Below, piece after piece: positions 1 through 12,074 of a DNA stretch of 64,000 nucleotides. This DNA comes from Epiperipatus broadwayi (lineage: Eukaryota; Onychophora; Udeonychophora; Euonychophora; Peripatidae). How positions within the stretch are numbered: the first letter of the stretch is position 1; each line of letters opens with the position of its first letter. The stretch is from NCBI GenBank assembly GCA_028023455.1, contig JAQFVV010000151.1, forward strand, positions 277,001-341,000. Reading direction: 5' to 3'. Under the pieces are notes generated by a model, which ran no database searches, was not told the DNA's origin, and saw only the letters and a list, made by a program, of their open reading frames with translations. A program made the translations under genes and the position numbers.

Positions 1-339
1 ATCTCTTTCCTTTGCTTTTAATGCTTTTTTTTTAAAGAAAATAAATACCATTACAGTTTCCTAAAATAACTTTTAAGTTATTGCAATATAATTTATGCCA
101 TAAAATATTTAATTCAAAGTCATGATAACCACCACCACCCCTCTCAAAAAATAATATGTTACAATTAAAAGAAATAAATTTGTTTTTTATTTGTTTGCAA
201 CAATTTATTTCATTTTAAAACAAAAATTTAAAATAGTAATTTATTTACAATTGGTATTCATTCAAATTTTTTTCTTCTTATATTTATTCTAAAGATTTGC
301 TGTTATTGATATGATGCTAGTCACATGTATGCACTACCG
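1..339. other. AT-rich intergenic sequence
   Basis: No ORF, repeat or RNA structure that I can recognise; low-complexity A/T runs only. Confidence 0.6.
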
Positions 340-1160
340 AATGGTGGAGCCACTATCTTCATACCAAGATTGTGTTGTAGAAATGGAATGGAGCAGAATA
401 TGGGAAAATTTAGACTGGGGAATGTAAAATAAAGTAGCTAACATATTTCTCTGGGCATAATTGCTGAGAAATTCTAGACTTTGTTTAAGGAGAAGCTACT
501 GTATAGCACATTACATAGGTGAGAATAGTAGTACATTATGCAAAAGATTTGGATAAAGACTTTATGTCAGTATAGTTGTACAGAAGATGGGATGATTGTG
601 TTAGGAGAATTGTTGAGTATTAAAGTGGCAAGGAATGGGATAGAAGAATAGATGCATCAATAAAAACTAGGGAATTGGAGAGATAGAAACTATTACAGAG
701 AGTAAAGAGTTTAAATATATAGAGAACAGAATATTGGGTGCAAGTTAATTTACGATAATAACAGGTAAAGTAATTTACTGTTTAAGGCTTGAACAGAATC
801 ATTAGCAACAAGATAATATACACATAAATGAAGGAATATGAATGACTTAGTCTGCAAGTTATGTAAGGAAGGCATGGAAAATATTAGGTATCTGTTAATT
901 GAATGTAAATTCTTACAAGCAAAAAGGGTACAAATCATAAAGTTGAGAGAGAATAAATATAAACAAAGTGATTATACAGAAAATGAGTTTGTGGTTTTTA
1001 GGCCAAAGATTGGACAAAGATAATGTTGTGGAAATGGGATGAGGCAGGATGCAGAAGACTATGGGAAAAACTTAGGGTGGGAATAGAAAGGGAAAGTGGC
1101 TAACAGATTTCTCTGGGCATAGTCGGCTGAGAGAGTCATGACTCCGATAATCACATAGAC
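340..1160 (+). mobile_element. CR1-like LINE, two 3'-end fragments
   Basis: Two pieces of the 3' end of the LINE seen most completely at 54.6-59.1 kb. The first (about 370-520) matches only the last ~150 bp of that element, including the shared stretch around 'tttctctgggcata'. The second (about 536-1145) restarts further upstream ('gcaaaagatttggataaaga') and runs to the same terminus. An ORF at 838-1023 keeps the C-terminal zinc-type motif of ORF2 (C-K-L-C-K-E-G then I-R-Y-L-L-I-E-C). Other frames are broken. These are 5'-truncated copies, as is usual for target-primed LINE insertions. The identity rests on comparison with the copies at 28.3-29.6 and 58.4-59.1 kb. Confidence 0.8.
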
Positions 1161-1199
1161 AAAAATAAGCTAATCAATAAGTTTCTTTATATATATAAA

Positions 1200-1760
1200 T
1201 TATAAACAAACAAAAAAACATGAAAAGAATATAATTGAACACATGAAGACAATATAATTTATTTAGAAAATAAAGCTGGAAATAATATCTTTAGTGAACA
1301 AATAATTATTGAAAATCAAATATTTTCAGTAAGTGTGAACAGTGAGAATATCCAGTGGGTCAACAGTAATTGAAAGACAAATATTTTTAATTGTGTCATC
1401 AATGCAAACATTACAATTGAAAGTAGCATTTCTCATCAATGCTAATTTAATTTCTTATCTAATGTTTCTATTTATCATAATTATTGACTATTTATTTTTT
1501 CAATCATCATTTGTTCAAACAAATTATTTTCCCATTTTCAAATATATATTATTTTCATATTTTATACTTTGCCTTCATACATTCTATTTGCCAGGATCAT
1601 TAATGAAATTTCATGATGGAATGTTTGCAATAGTCACACTTATTGCAAACATTTGTTTATCAATCATTATTTGTTCAGTAAAAGTTATTATTTTTAGGTT
1701 GTTTTCTGAGTATATTATATTATTTTCATTTTTTCCTTCTTCGTGTTTTTTTTTTTAATT
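1200..1760. repeat. diverged foldback repeat
   Basis: About 1200-1340 is loosely the reverse complement of 1620-1760 (shared blocks around 'gaacaaataat' and 'aaaataatat'). The 138-codon hydrophobic ORF in between (1342-1758) is made of A/T-rich codons, lies partly within the repeat arms, and matches nothing I know. I treat it as chance. Possibly an old MITE. Confidence 0.35.
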
Positions 1761-2460
1761 TTTTTACAAAAAAATATAACTGTATTAATTATTTTATTCT
1801 TATATACTTTAGTATGTGTCTGATGGCTTCACCAAGAGGAAGTATATACTTATAACTAGAACCATTTATTCTCTATTAAATATCAATTCCTACTACAACT
1901 ATTACTACTACTAATACTATTGTTATTATGTGGCATTGAATTAATATATAAAAGTTTCATTATCATTTGAAAAGCCTTTTATTATTATTTATGTGGGAGT
2001 AGATTGTAATTGATTTTACTCATATAGTTTGAAACAATATTTTGTTATTATGTAAATGTATCAACAATTATCATTCTATATGCTACTGGTCAATGTAGAT
2101 GTTTGTTATAAACTATCAATGAAATATAAAGCACATATAGGAAAGCAAACACAACTAAGATAATAAAGATAAAAAATGCATCATAATACATTTTTATTTT
2201 TTAATAAATTCAAATCTATTGTGTTGTTTCTGAATGTTAGGGAAAATCATCTACATTAAACCAATTCTCCTGTCATTTTACTGATTTCCTTTTTTTTTTG
2301 TCTTTTGATGTGATAAGAAGCATCTTTAAGTAATTAAAAAACAAGTCATTTGTCTTATTCAGATTATAATGTGCTTATACTTATACTTTTGATCAACATT
2401 CAGAAAATACGTAAAAATATATCAACTTTAGCTTGCACAATACAATACAGACAAGAGCAA
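1761..2460. other. AT-rich intergenic sequence
   Basis: Nothing supportable apart from T and A homopolymer runs. Confidence 0.5.
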
Positions 2461-2469
2461 CTCTGAATT

Positions 2470-3300
2470 CTAATTTATGGTAAGTTTCAATAAACATTCA
2501 TCATCAGATGGTAATGCAGTTAAATTGACCATCTCCAGTCCCAATTCTGGCTTTTGATTTTATTAATGAGGATCTGAAATCCAAATTTAAAGCTAGCACA
2601 GACATTTGAAAACCACTTTTACATATCTAGCCATCACTAATAAAAACAAAATTCCAGAAAACAATCTGGCAATGGGAATTTAAAATGTACTATTATCTGG
2701 TCACTACCAATAATTCTCTCTTATTACAAACGATGCTAGGATAGAGAGTTGTTCTTGTTTTATCACATATTTGTTCAATTAAATTATATTCAAAATTATT
2801 TTACTTTGATATTATGAAGTACATAAACATTTTATTGCCTGTCTTTTTTAATCAGATTAATTTTAGTTTTGTTATTGCCACTGTCTTTTTCAACTTTTTC
2901 TTGGCAACAATTTCAATCCCTACCAAAGAATCTAAATTCAATTCTGAAAATCTCAAGACATTTGATATGGGAAAAAATCCCCATTAATCTAACAAATGTC
3001 ATCACATTAGGAAAATGTTATAAATATAACAAACTATATACACTACCATCATCTACAATAAGTTTGATCAATCAGTAATTGATAGGGAAAAGAGGTGCTT
3101 ATGATTAGAAAAGAACTAAGGTTACTAAAACATATAGTAGTAAACAAAGAATTAACCATTTTATTTCCCACTTTGAATCTCAGGCCTTACTGATAAAGGC
3201 AAAAGTTTAGAAAACAGTTTGGGGATGAAATTTAAAGTACATTATTATCTGTTAATCATTGATTATTCAATCTTATTGCAGAATTTGTCTAGATGAAAGT
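2470..3300. repeat. old fragments related to the HHR-2 repeat
   Basis: Two diverged pieces resemble the flanks of the HHR-2 ribozyme family described at 18.5, 27.1 and 40.6 kb. They share motifs such as 'ttctggctttt' near 2545 (reverse of the ribozyme stem II/GAA side), 'aatgggaattta' near 2675 and a tail of the 'gattattcaatcttattgca' type near 3265. No intact CUGANGA...GAAAC core survives. The 69-codon ORF at 2869-3078 has no recognisable product. Confidence 0.3.
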
Positions 3301-5639
3301 AATCTAATAAAAGTAAAATAGTAAAAAAAAAAATACTTATTGAAAAAATTAAAAATATTAAATTATTTCAATATTTTGGAAAATAAAAATACAGTATAGT
3401 GTGTAATTGTGAATTTTTCTTATGAAGTATGTAGATAGAAGGGTTTGAGCATTTTCATAGTGTGTTAAAATCAAGCGAATTGGAATTTTTTTCAAGTGAC
3501 AAGATTTTCGAGAAAGCCTTAGAATTTTTTTCAGATATACTATTATTAGATCAACATAGTTATGAAGCAAATTATTGCTTAAAATTAAAAGACAAGAAAG
3601 AAATACTGGAAAAATTCTCACCACCACCAGTTGCTTAGCTGGGGAGCGGTGTCTTTCCTTTTAAGTTCACCTTTGGAGAAATGTCAAAGAGATCTTTTCC
3701 AGGCCATATGTTATTTAAGAATATTTAACCATCTTATACAACCTGATTTAAGACAGTTGAAAAATTATTTTTAAAAAATAAAAATAATCTAATCAAAGTT
3801 CTGAATCAAAAATTTTTTGGGCAACTATAGCAGTTTTGATTTTGCATGGAAAAATATTTCAATGAGAAAAACACTTTCGCAAAAAGTAGATTAAATTAGA
3901 TTATATATATATTTTAAATCATAGTGTTCAAATTATCCAAAATGTTTAAACCAATTTTTAATTTTATACTTTAAAAGACATTACACTAAATAAGTTATAC
4001 TATACATAAATATAAGTTGATTTTTTAAAAAACTTATTTAAATGGTATATATTATACTGAATGAATAAATGATACAATAAGAATTCCTCACTGCATTGAT
4101 ATGTCAATAAGAATTGGATGGGAAATGATAAAACATTATGTTGGTATAATATTTCTGTAGTGTAATTTTCACTACACCATACTCAAGCAAGGTAGGGACT
4201 GATTTCTATCCGCTTTTAACCCTTTGTGGATAGATATCTAGTGAATACTTAATAAAAATCATTACTATACTTTGTTGATATCTTCCTCTTTAAACATAAC
4301 AATAGACTGCTTAATGTAATAATAATGATGAAAGAGTTATATTTCTCTAGCAATAAATTCACTCATCTGTTTTACTCGACTGACTATAAAAATTATTGGG
4401 TGATGCAAATCAACTTTATTGGTTAGAGGAGAAGATCCATATCACAATTTGAAGCAATCGGAGATGTACACCTGATGACCTACAATCATATATATATGTT
4501 TAATGCATGAAAGTAATTAGGTTGAGAATGTAAAAAAATGGATATAGCTACTAGTATTGAAATTTGACTAAGAAATTTAAAATGCCAAAATCATGTTGCA
4601 TTCATATACACCACTCTTATATAGTATGTGCATGGTACATATCTCTGGCTCTCCTTAATTAATCTTTTCAAAAATATAAATGCATATACTACACACAAAA
4701 AAAACTTTAACTGTGATTTTTTAATATAAAAAAATGGAAAGGGGGGGGGGAGGGCTAAAGAAAATATTGCATAATCTTTAAAAAAAGGGGATTGGAAATC
4801 AAGAATTGTATTATCAATTAAATGCTGACATATTGAAAATAATTAACTATAATGACTAAAAATTTTATAAAATATAAATTAAATCAAACTCTTATCAATA
4901 TTTCATTAAATCAAACTCTTATCAGTATTTCATTGGTTAGTATTATCTTTCAGTATTATGTTTAGTTTTTTTTTATTATTATTATGTACATCTAATTCAG
5001 AAATACATTTCTGTTAGCATTCAAAATAATCATATTTTGTAAAGTTATCTTTCAAGTTTGGAAATTTTTCTTCTAAGTCTTGTTTTTTCCTTATAGCTGT
5101 ACTTTTATATAAATAATTTTACTACATGTTATTCTTTAGGATTTTCTTTACATTACAAATTTCACATCAATAATTTTGCTAAATTTTAGTTTATCCACAA
5201 CTCTTTCATTGATAGAAAAGTTAGCAAATCACAAATACATTTTATCATGTAGGATAAACATATTAGACTTTATATCCAATGCTCCATCAATGATTACATT
5301 TTCAAATATTTGCAATTAGCGCATATCTTTTTTTATGAAGAGAAATTTATTATGCGATATACATGCTATTATTAGTATAATATAAATTGTTTATTCTGTT
5401 ACACTATGATTTCAGTGTAAATCATTCAGCTTCAAGGTATTTACTTCTATGTATGTAGTTGCTTCTCCAGCAGTTCAATTCTGTAGATTTAGCGATTGTC
5501 TTCTTCATTTGAAGTTTCTCCAAGTGCTATTTACCAAATAATCTGGAGCTATTAGATTATCTCTTTGTTTGATTTTTTCTATGATTTTTTTAAGCTTCAT
5601 TTCCTGTGGATCCCAATAGTGATTTTACATCGTATGCAC
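3301..5639. other. AT-rich intergenic sequence
   Basis: No coding or repeat element recognised. A run of G residues interrupts the AT-rich sequence near 4741-4750. A short duplicated segment ('caaactcttatca') occurs near 4885 and 4911. The small ORF at 3358-3627 (minus) has no recognisable features. Confidence 0.5.
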
Positions 5640-6613
5640 TATAATGTGAAGTACATAAAGATTGTAAGCCTTATTTCTGCATAAACGCCTTGTTTGATGC
5701 ACTGCTTAATGGGTATGAATCACCCAAATGGGTTGTTTATCCATCTTGTGAGGAATGCCCTATGGTAATTTAATTTATTGCATCTTATAAATGTGATCGA
5801 TGGACTCCTCCCTGCTGCACATCCGGCATATAGGGTCTATCTTCTTTATATTTCTTTGATGTGCCAGGTAGGCATTCATGGGGAGTCCAGGTTATATAGG
5901 ATTATAAAGTCTTAGTAATTTGGTTTGATGAACCAGTAACGAGATTTATATATCAGTTGTTGATTGGTAATGTCCAATTTTTCATCGATTATACATTTTT
6001 CTCCATTTAGTAATTTATGTGCTATCCAGTATTTTATTTTATTTGTGATTGGGTTTTCTTTTATGTCAATTACCTTTTGAATATTTGTATATAAAGAACT
6101 AATGCACTTGTTAACTGATAGGGGCTGGTCCATAGGGGCGATGCCTTCTTTGAGTGATATAGTTGGTTATTTGTTTATTATATTGAATAGTGAGTTATAG
6201 TTATTTTGTATAATTAGTGTTTTAATAGTATAAATCAAAATGCCATTAAATCTTCTTGGTGTTTGTAATGTTCAAAGACTGATAGCAGCAACCTTTCATC
6301 CCCAAAAGTTTAATACAAAAGGCATTTACTTTTTGAGCAATTTTTTGGATGAGCATATCCCAGCCAAAAAATAGGTAATTTTTGGGAATACCAGTGAGTT
6401 GAGTAGTGTGACCTTACCTTGTAATGACATATATAGCCCAGTAAATAAGGTGATTGTCTGTTGTATTGAACTTAGTAGTGATTCTTCAATTTGGTGCCTC
6501 ATTAATCTATTTGATTTGTAAAAGTCAAAACCTAGAAATTTTTGTGGATTTACCATGAAATTTGATTTTATTCTCTTTCTGTTCGGCAATTTCCACGTGG
6601 CTGATTTGGTCAT
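5640..6613 (-). pseudogene. LINE-B RT thumb and C-terminal zinc motif
   Basis: The frame at 6326-6613 starts with T-K-S-A-T-W-K-L and carries F-L-G-F-D-F-Y and G-K-V-T-L-L-N-S-L-V-F-P, typical of the region after LINE motif C. The frame at 5912-6133 continues the C-terminal domain. Below 5900 the reverse strand reads C-R-M-C-S-R-E-E-S-I-D-H-I, a C-x2-C-x7-H Cys/His motif of the kind at LINE ORF2 C-termini. Interrupted by stops and frame changes. Confidence 0.65.
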
Positions 6614-6645
6614 ATTAAATTTTTAATTTGAAATTGTTGGTGTAA

Positions 6646-7240
6646 TTAAATAAAATTTTCTTCTAATTTGGGTATATACTTGCTGGAAGAAAAACAGACA
6701 AGTACATCATCCATATAATTGATGTGCCTTATCTCCCATCTTATAGCAAGCATGTATATTCCTGAAAGTGATCTCTCAATCTCTCTCAGCAGAGGATTGA
6801 TATATGCTATAAACAGTAGTGTGCTAAGTGGAGATCCCTGAGAGATTGAGATGAAAGGATCAAACCCAAGAATGACTTTGCCATTCATCATGTTAAATAT
6901 AAATCTATTTGTTAGTAGGTTGGCAATTATTTTAAGGTAGATCCTTGGCACCTCATATTCTTGGAGGATGTCTATAAGGATGTTTGGTCTGATGGAGTCA
7001 AATGCCACCTCAATATCCAATTGTACGGCAATTGGCTTGTATATTTTTTGGCCCTAATGTATTCTAGAAGGAGCTTCATTTGACTGATGGCATTAATCGA
7101 TGATTCCCCCTGCTTAGGATATTGATCATTAGAAATAAAGTTGAGGATTTTGTTTTCTATTTGATCTTTGATTAACTGCTCAGTTATTTTTATGAATAGG
7201 GGGATCATCAAAATGGGCCTTAGGTTGTTTAAATCAGAGG
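6646..7240 (-). pseudogene. LINE-B reverse transcriptase core
   Basis: Two overlapping frames (6972-7211 and 6646-7020) together give the fingers and palm of a LINE RT, separated by a frameshift around 6990-7020. Visible motifs, in order: P-L-F-I-K-I-T-E-Q-L-I (RT block 1), D-Q-Y...S-S-I-N-A-I-S-Q (block 2), L-D-I-E-V-A-F-D-S-I (motif A with the first catalytic Asp), I-S-Q-G-S-P-L-S (motif B) and N-Y-M-D-D-V (motif C, YMDD at 6706-6717). Catalytic aspartates are preserved although the frame is not. Confidence 0.85.
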
Positions 7241-7483
7241 CTCCCTCTTTTTTAAAAAAAATGGAACAAAGGATATTGGTATGTCTTTGATCTCCCTATA
7301 ACCCTGTGTGAAGTCGTCAACCATGGCTTTGATTATGGGTGCTGAAAATCTTTCCAAATGAAGGAGGACAAATTTTGTATTCCATGTGCCCTTGAAGGAA
7401 TTCTTTCTGGGATACTCCTAATTTTAAACCATATCTTCTCCAAAGTTATATCATGAGAACTATCCAGGTCAAGATATATGGCA

Positions 7484-7813
7484 TCACTGCTCTTTTGTTA
7501 TTGAAGCCTTGCTCGAAAATGTTGCTGAATGATATTTATCATCTCTGAATCTATGAGTATAGTCTTTTATTGTTAATAATTGTGGTACAGCAATCTTATT
7601 CTTCACCCCCAGTGCCCATCGGATGTAACTACTAAACCAACACTGCTGGTTTGATAGAAATCTCTGAGCCTGTTTTATGGATAAATATTCTGCCAGAGAT
7701 CTCTGTTGGTCTTTATATTGACCTTTGAAGGCAAGGATCCATCCAAAAAATTTGATATTTGAGGTGGATGGTGTGGTTACTCTAATTTCATTTGACTCCA
7801 GATCTGTGAGCAA
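7484..7813 (-). pseudogene. LINE-B linker between endonuclease and RT
   Basis: A 109-codon open frame between the endonuclease and RT blocks of LINE-B, in the same orientation. It contains W-I-L-A-F-K and W-A-L-G-V-K-N stretches and no separate domain. Position and orientation assign it to ORF2; sequence alone would not. Confidence 0.55.
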
Positions 7814-7933
7814 TCTTATTGGTCCTGATTGTAATTTTCATTGATTATATATTGGAGAATGGCAATAAAGGAGAACCAAGCCTCTTCCACTGGCATTCTC
7901 AGGATGTCAATTTTATTGAAGCAGATATAGGTT

Positions 7934-8250
7934 TCAGAGAATAGCTTTTCTGGAGTTGTTTGCTTGAGTATCATTCTGATAGTTTGCCCTCCTGATGTCG
8001 ACTTCCAGACCTATGTTTAGAGAAAAGTGGTTGGATGAGACAGGCCAGAGTTTGCCATTAATGTTAAAGTGCAAACTTGGCGAGTAGTAAATTAGGTCAA
8101 CAAGTGGCCTTTTTTGTGTAGAAGGCGGCATTGTTAGGAATAGGTCTTCTCACACATGACCACTCTTATTGAATTTGTCATATGTTATGTTGATGTCACC
8201 CATAATAATTATTGAGGATTGATTGGATGCGATGACAGTATAATGATGAT
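7934..8250 (-). pseudogene. LINE-B endonuclease remnant
   Basis: C-terminal part of an apurinic/apyrimidinic-type endonuclease, which nicks the target for reverse transcription. Visible on the minus strand are I-I-M-G-D-I-N (8189-8203 for MGDIN), the family's G-D-x-N motif, then V-D-L-I-Y-Y-S-P-S-L, then S-S-N-H-F (8024-8038) where the family has S-D-H. A stop and a frame change separate the GDIN block from the ORF at 7934-8131. The D-to-N change in the S-D-H triad would be expected to abolish activity. The endonuclease's first half is absent, consistent with 5' truncation near 8250. Confidence 0.75.
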
Positions 8251-8622
8251 CATGTTTCTAATTAAGCACATATCTTTATAACATTTGGTAAATATATTTT
8301 TCATAACAGTAGTAAACTTAATATTAGCTCTTTTTTGTGGTCATATGTCAGAAATTATATATTCAAGACCTTTCAACACTGTGTCTCTTAAATTCTGGCA
8401 GTTATCTTCATTAGCAATCGAAATGATCAGGAACCGAGTTCCCACTCCAACTAACTAGTGCCAATTTTAATTCTTATATAGCTTGATCTGAAATTAAACA
8501 GTATTAAATGTCTTTCAAAAAAGAAGTCAATTTGGTTGCAGGTGATGTATTTTATTTTATTTAGCCAGACTTAGAAATAAAAAACAATTTGAATTGAAGT
8601 TATATTCTCTTTTCTAATTTTA
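8251..8622. other. AT-rich intergenic sequence
   Basis: Unassigned sequence between LINE-B and the left target-site duplication of the PLE pair. Confidence 0.5.
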
Positions 8623-9579
8623 AATTTATAACATTTAACTATAATTATACATATGCGATTTTTTTCGCACGCGTTAGTAAAGCTGTAATTATACTATAAT
8701 GTTTAACATGCCTGCTTAGCACTTTCGAGATTTAGTATTCTAATCTCATATTCATAGCTTTACGAATGAAAACTGTTGTAATTTATTGTACACATATGCA
8801 AATGAGCTTGAATTTTTAATTAGTTAGTCCATTGTTGGAGAGAGCAAAGCATGCCTCTCTTCTATTAATGGGACTGAGATCATTTGCTATGTAAAAAGCT
8901 TCTTTGACCTTTCTTTTGGCATCACTCTTCTCTGTGCAAATTATTTGGGCAGAACTGAGTTCGAATACTTGGTCTGTAGCTGCTTGGTGGTCCCAGAAGA
9001 TTGATGTTCTTTCATTTTTATTTTTAACCCTGTTGTATGCATGTGGTCTATAAAATGGCATGCCTTCAATTAGACTGCCAGGCATCTTACCACGGTGAGA
9101 CTCGGGCTAACATCAACACAAAAATTTACCGACACAGGTATGCATACAACAGGGTTAAAAATAAAAATGAAGGAACATCAATCTTCTGGGACCACCAAGT
9201 AGCTACAGGCCATGTATTCGAACCCAGTTCTGCATAAATAATTTGCACAGAGAAGAGTGATGCCAAAAGAAATGTCAAAGAAGCTTTTTACATAACAAAT
9301 GATCTCAGTGCCATTAATAGAAGAGAGGTATGCTTTGCTCTCTCCAAAAAATGGACTAATTAAAAATTCAAGCTCATTTGCATATGTGTACAATAAATTA
9401 CAACAGTCTTCATTCGTAAAGCTATGAATATGAGATTAGAATACTAAATCTCGAAAGGCTAAGCAGGCATATTAAACATTATAGTATAATTACAGCTTCA
9501 CTAACGCATGCGAAAAAATCGCATATGTATAATTACAATTTTTATTGAAGAGAAAAACAATTTATAACATTTAACTATA
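8623..9579. mobile_element. Penelope-like element (PLE-A), inverted pair of 3' ends with TSD
   Basis: The left arm (8642-9042) and right arm (9140-9535) are near-perfect reverse complements of about 400 bp. Each is the 3' end of a Penelope-like element: the tail of the GIY-YIG domain plus 3' UTR. The right, plus-strand copy is longer and also carries the start of the GIY-YIG domain in the 97-bp spacer. A 21-bp direct repeat flanks the pair (8623-8643 and 9559-9579), so both copies arrived in one insertion. Inverted, 5'-truncated joined copies are a known habit of PLEs. A third fragment of the same family lies at 31.7 kb. Confidence 0.85.
9037..9363 (+). pseudogene. PLE-A GIY-YIG endonuclease C-terminal region
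   Basis: The frame opens V-V-Y-K-M-A-C and continues to Y-H-G-E-T-R, matching the PLE pattern V-Y-x-I-x-C-x(n)-C-x(3)-Y-I-G-E-T at the start of the GIY-YIG nuclease. One stop (TAA at 9235-9237) interrupts; the frame then continues with V-K-E-A-F-Y-I and R-R-E-V-C-F-A-L-S to a natural stop at 9361-9363. The Ile of the second YIG-like motif is replaced by His (Y-H-G). The upstream RT domain is absent. The minus-strand ORFs at 8816-9085 and 9178-9393 are partly the inverted copy's coding strand and partly antisense. Confidence 0.75.
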
Positions 9580-11107
9580 CAAAGCTTAAATATCAAATCT
9601 ATTTATTTCTATATAAATTAGTAAAATATATAAAATTAATGCTTAAATTTATAAAAAAATAATTTCATAAGTTTCAGTTTTTATTTATCCATTAATTTTA
9701 ATAATATGTAATTAGAACGGGATTGAAGTTATTTATCAGTAATAAAGAAATGATAAAGTTTTATATTTATCTACTGAAGGATTGCTCATTTTAAATGTTT
9801 GGGGACTTTTTTATTTGCTTCCTATCATCATCATAATGTAACATTTAATCATCTCCATTCTCTTAATCGTTTAGAAATTTTGACTTAAATCCTTCAACTT
9901 AGTAGCTGGTCTACTTAGACGTTTCTTCATAACTACTATATAAGCACACCTACACGTTTTAATATCATACACGTGCAAATATCGCACTTTTCACTTCACA
10001 ATATCTTATTTCATAATTGGATAATTATTCAAAATTAGTAACATTAATCTCAGAATCTTAGTTTTCCCTTTTCTCAATAGTCTTTAACTTAACCCTCAAA
10101 CTGAAAATCTGTATTATTACAACTTCAATAGTATATGCAAACCCCTTCAGTCTTTTAGTATATATATATAATTTTGTTGCTCTAACTTCCTTGCCTTTAC
10201 TTTTGTGGCAAACTATGAAATTGTGCCTTTTTACTGACTTATATGTACTGTATATATAAAAATATATCATAATATTGAAATTAATATTATTAGAAATATT
10301 TTTTAAGAATTATCAAATGACTGTAATAAGAATTTGATAAATCATAAAAAAAAAAAAAGGAAAACAAAGATTTATAGCATTGATTTTAAAAGATATTTAA
10401 TATTTTATTTATGTGAATATTTTTCTTAACTGTCGGCTATAAATAATATGCTATTTTAATTGTATATATTTGTGTTATTTATATATTATGTTTTTATTTA
10501 TTAAATAAATTTTATTATAAAATAAAATATTTATTGTTCTTAAAGATTAGCTACATCATAATTTAAATATACTCTTTATAAATTAGCTTATAGATTTAAA
10601 TATTTCAAAAACTATTAAAATGTTTTATTTATCTATTTACTAATGAAAAATAATTAATTTAAAATGTGATAAATAAATAATAAATATGAAGTAAATAAAA
10701 TTAAGAGGTTTATTTATGAGTAGCTTAAGGAAATCTTAAAAACAAGAAAAACTAAAAATATTGTTAAAATAATCATTATTGTCAGTCAACAAATGAATGT
10801 TTACCCATGTTTAATGAAGTACTACCAACTTATAGTTTTTTCATATCACTACGGAAAATTTCATTGGAGATATATTTAATAATTAATTATTTTATTTTAT
10901 CCATATAAATGACTTCTTTTAAAGTCTTTTAAGATTTCTTAACATTCGGTTTAGGACTTTAGTTTGTTTTTAAAGCCATCTATTTTAGCCACAATTCCAA
11001 CCTAACTATATCTCCTCTATAGCAAAAAAAAACCCATGTCAATGACATTTGATTCTAATTCTAAGAATAGATACTGACATTTTATGGTCAGCAATGAAGC
11101 ATATAAG
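9580..11107. other. AT-rich intergenic sequence
   Basis: No element recognised. Very A/T-rich from 10,260 to 10,720. The 70-codon ORF at 10058-10270 (minus) has no recognisable domain. Confidence 0.5.
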
Positions 11108-11938
11108 GGGTAATCCAAAAATAATCAGAATTATTTTACGGAGAGTGAACATATTGTAGTACTGGCTTCCATCACTAGATTCCTCTTGGGGGGACCCCCT
11201 GTATCAGTCTGCTGACTGTCACCATCAGGCTACATAGTAAATGTGGTTAAATGCATTTTGCTTATTTGTCAATTTTTGTAATGGCAGGACAGTTAGAGCA
11301 ATGAGAAATTCTGTTTTCTATTAGGGAAAACAGTCATAATGCTCAAACAACTTACAAGCAAGCTGCTCTGGGAAAAACACAAATTTATGAATGGTTTAAT
11401 GAAAGTGTAAAATTCATTATATTCCCAAAAAGCATGACGAGTGAAGTCCAATACCAAGATGATGCTGATTTTTTTATACAATAGCATTGTTCACTCAGAC
11501 TTCATTCATAAGATTAGGTATTTTACCTACTAATTCTGAAATGTTTGCATGATGCAATAAAATAAAAACATCCCATTTTGTGGCAAAGTGGGAGTGCAAG
11601 CCCAATGCCTTGAGTGTAACACAATTTTTAATTAACAACAATATGATTCAGCTTATTCCTCAACTATATTCACTTGATCTCACTCTGTGAAATTTCCCCC
11701 AAATAAAAAAAAATGTTTCTGAAGAAAACATGGACTTGGAAGCGGTAAAGAAAAAATGGCAAAGGCATTAAAAGGTATCACTTTGTAAGAGTTTCAGCAC
11801 TATTTCAAAAGTGAAAAACACATTTAGACCAATTCCTTGCATCAAATGGATAGTACTTTGAAGGAGATTCAATTTGTAAGGCCTAAAAATATATACACAG
11901 TTTTTTTTATTATAACATTCCTAATATTTTTGGTACTA
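11108..11938 (+). mobile_element. dead mariner-type DNA transposon
   Basis: A plus-strand sequence reading, across many stops and frameshifts, as a mariner transposase. Visible are E-Q-R...S-V-F-Y and L-G-K-T-Q-I-Y-E-W-F-N-E-S (11,300-11,410; helix-turn-helix/F-E-W-F region), then P-Q-L-Y-S-L-D-L (about 11,655-11,690; family Y-S-P-D-L, third catalytic Asp) and D-Q-F-L-A-S-N-G...Y-F-E-G-D near the C-terminus (11,825-11,870). The ends look like weak inverted repeats ('taatccaaaaataatcag' near 11,110 and its approximate complement before 11,938), with TA next to them. No intact frame exceeds 65 codons, so it is long inactive. Confidence 0.75.
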
Positions 11939-12074
11939 ACTCATAATGTTTTAAAAAAACACGTATGTAGTAAAAATGTTTTTAATATGTACATACAATG
12001 GGTACACATACTTAAAAGATGATGTTATTTAAAAATAATACACATTAAAACATTGATAAAAAATTAGCCAAAAA

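Larger units (their letters stand above)
5640..8250 (-). mobile_element. APE-type LINE (LINE-B), 5'-truncated
   Basis: A minus-strand non-LTR retrotransposon running from the end of its endonuclease (about 8250) through reverse transcriptase to a C-terminal zinc motif (about 5800). Domain order is as in APE-type LINE ORF2: endonuclease GDIN block, S-[D/N]-H block, linker, RT blocks with FD and YMDD, thumb, Cys/His motif. The reading frame is broken by several indels and stops, so this copy is dead. The 5' part (ORF1 and endonuclease N-terminus) is missing. It is unrelated in sequence to the CR1-like LINE elsewhere in the window. The RT active site YMDD rather than YADD is unusual for LINEs but not unknown. 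The clade is not assigned. Confidence 0.85.

Noticed and set aside
1342-1758. 138-codon hydrophobic ORF
   Set aside because: Low-complexity AT-rich codons, partly within inverted repeat arms, no signal of a family.
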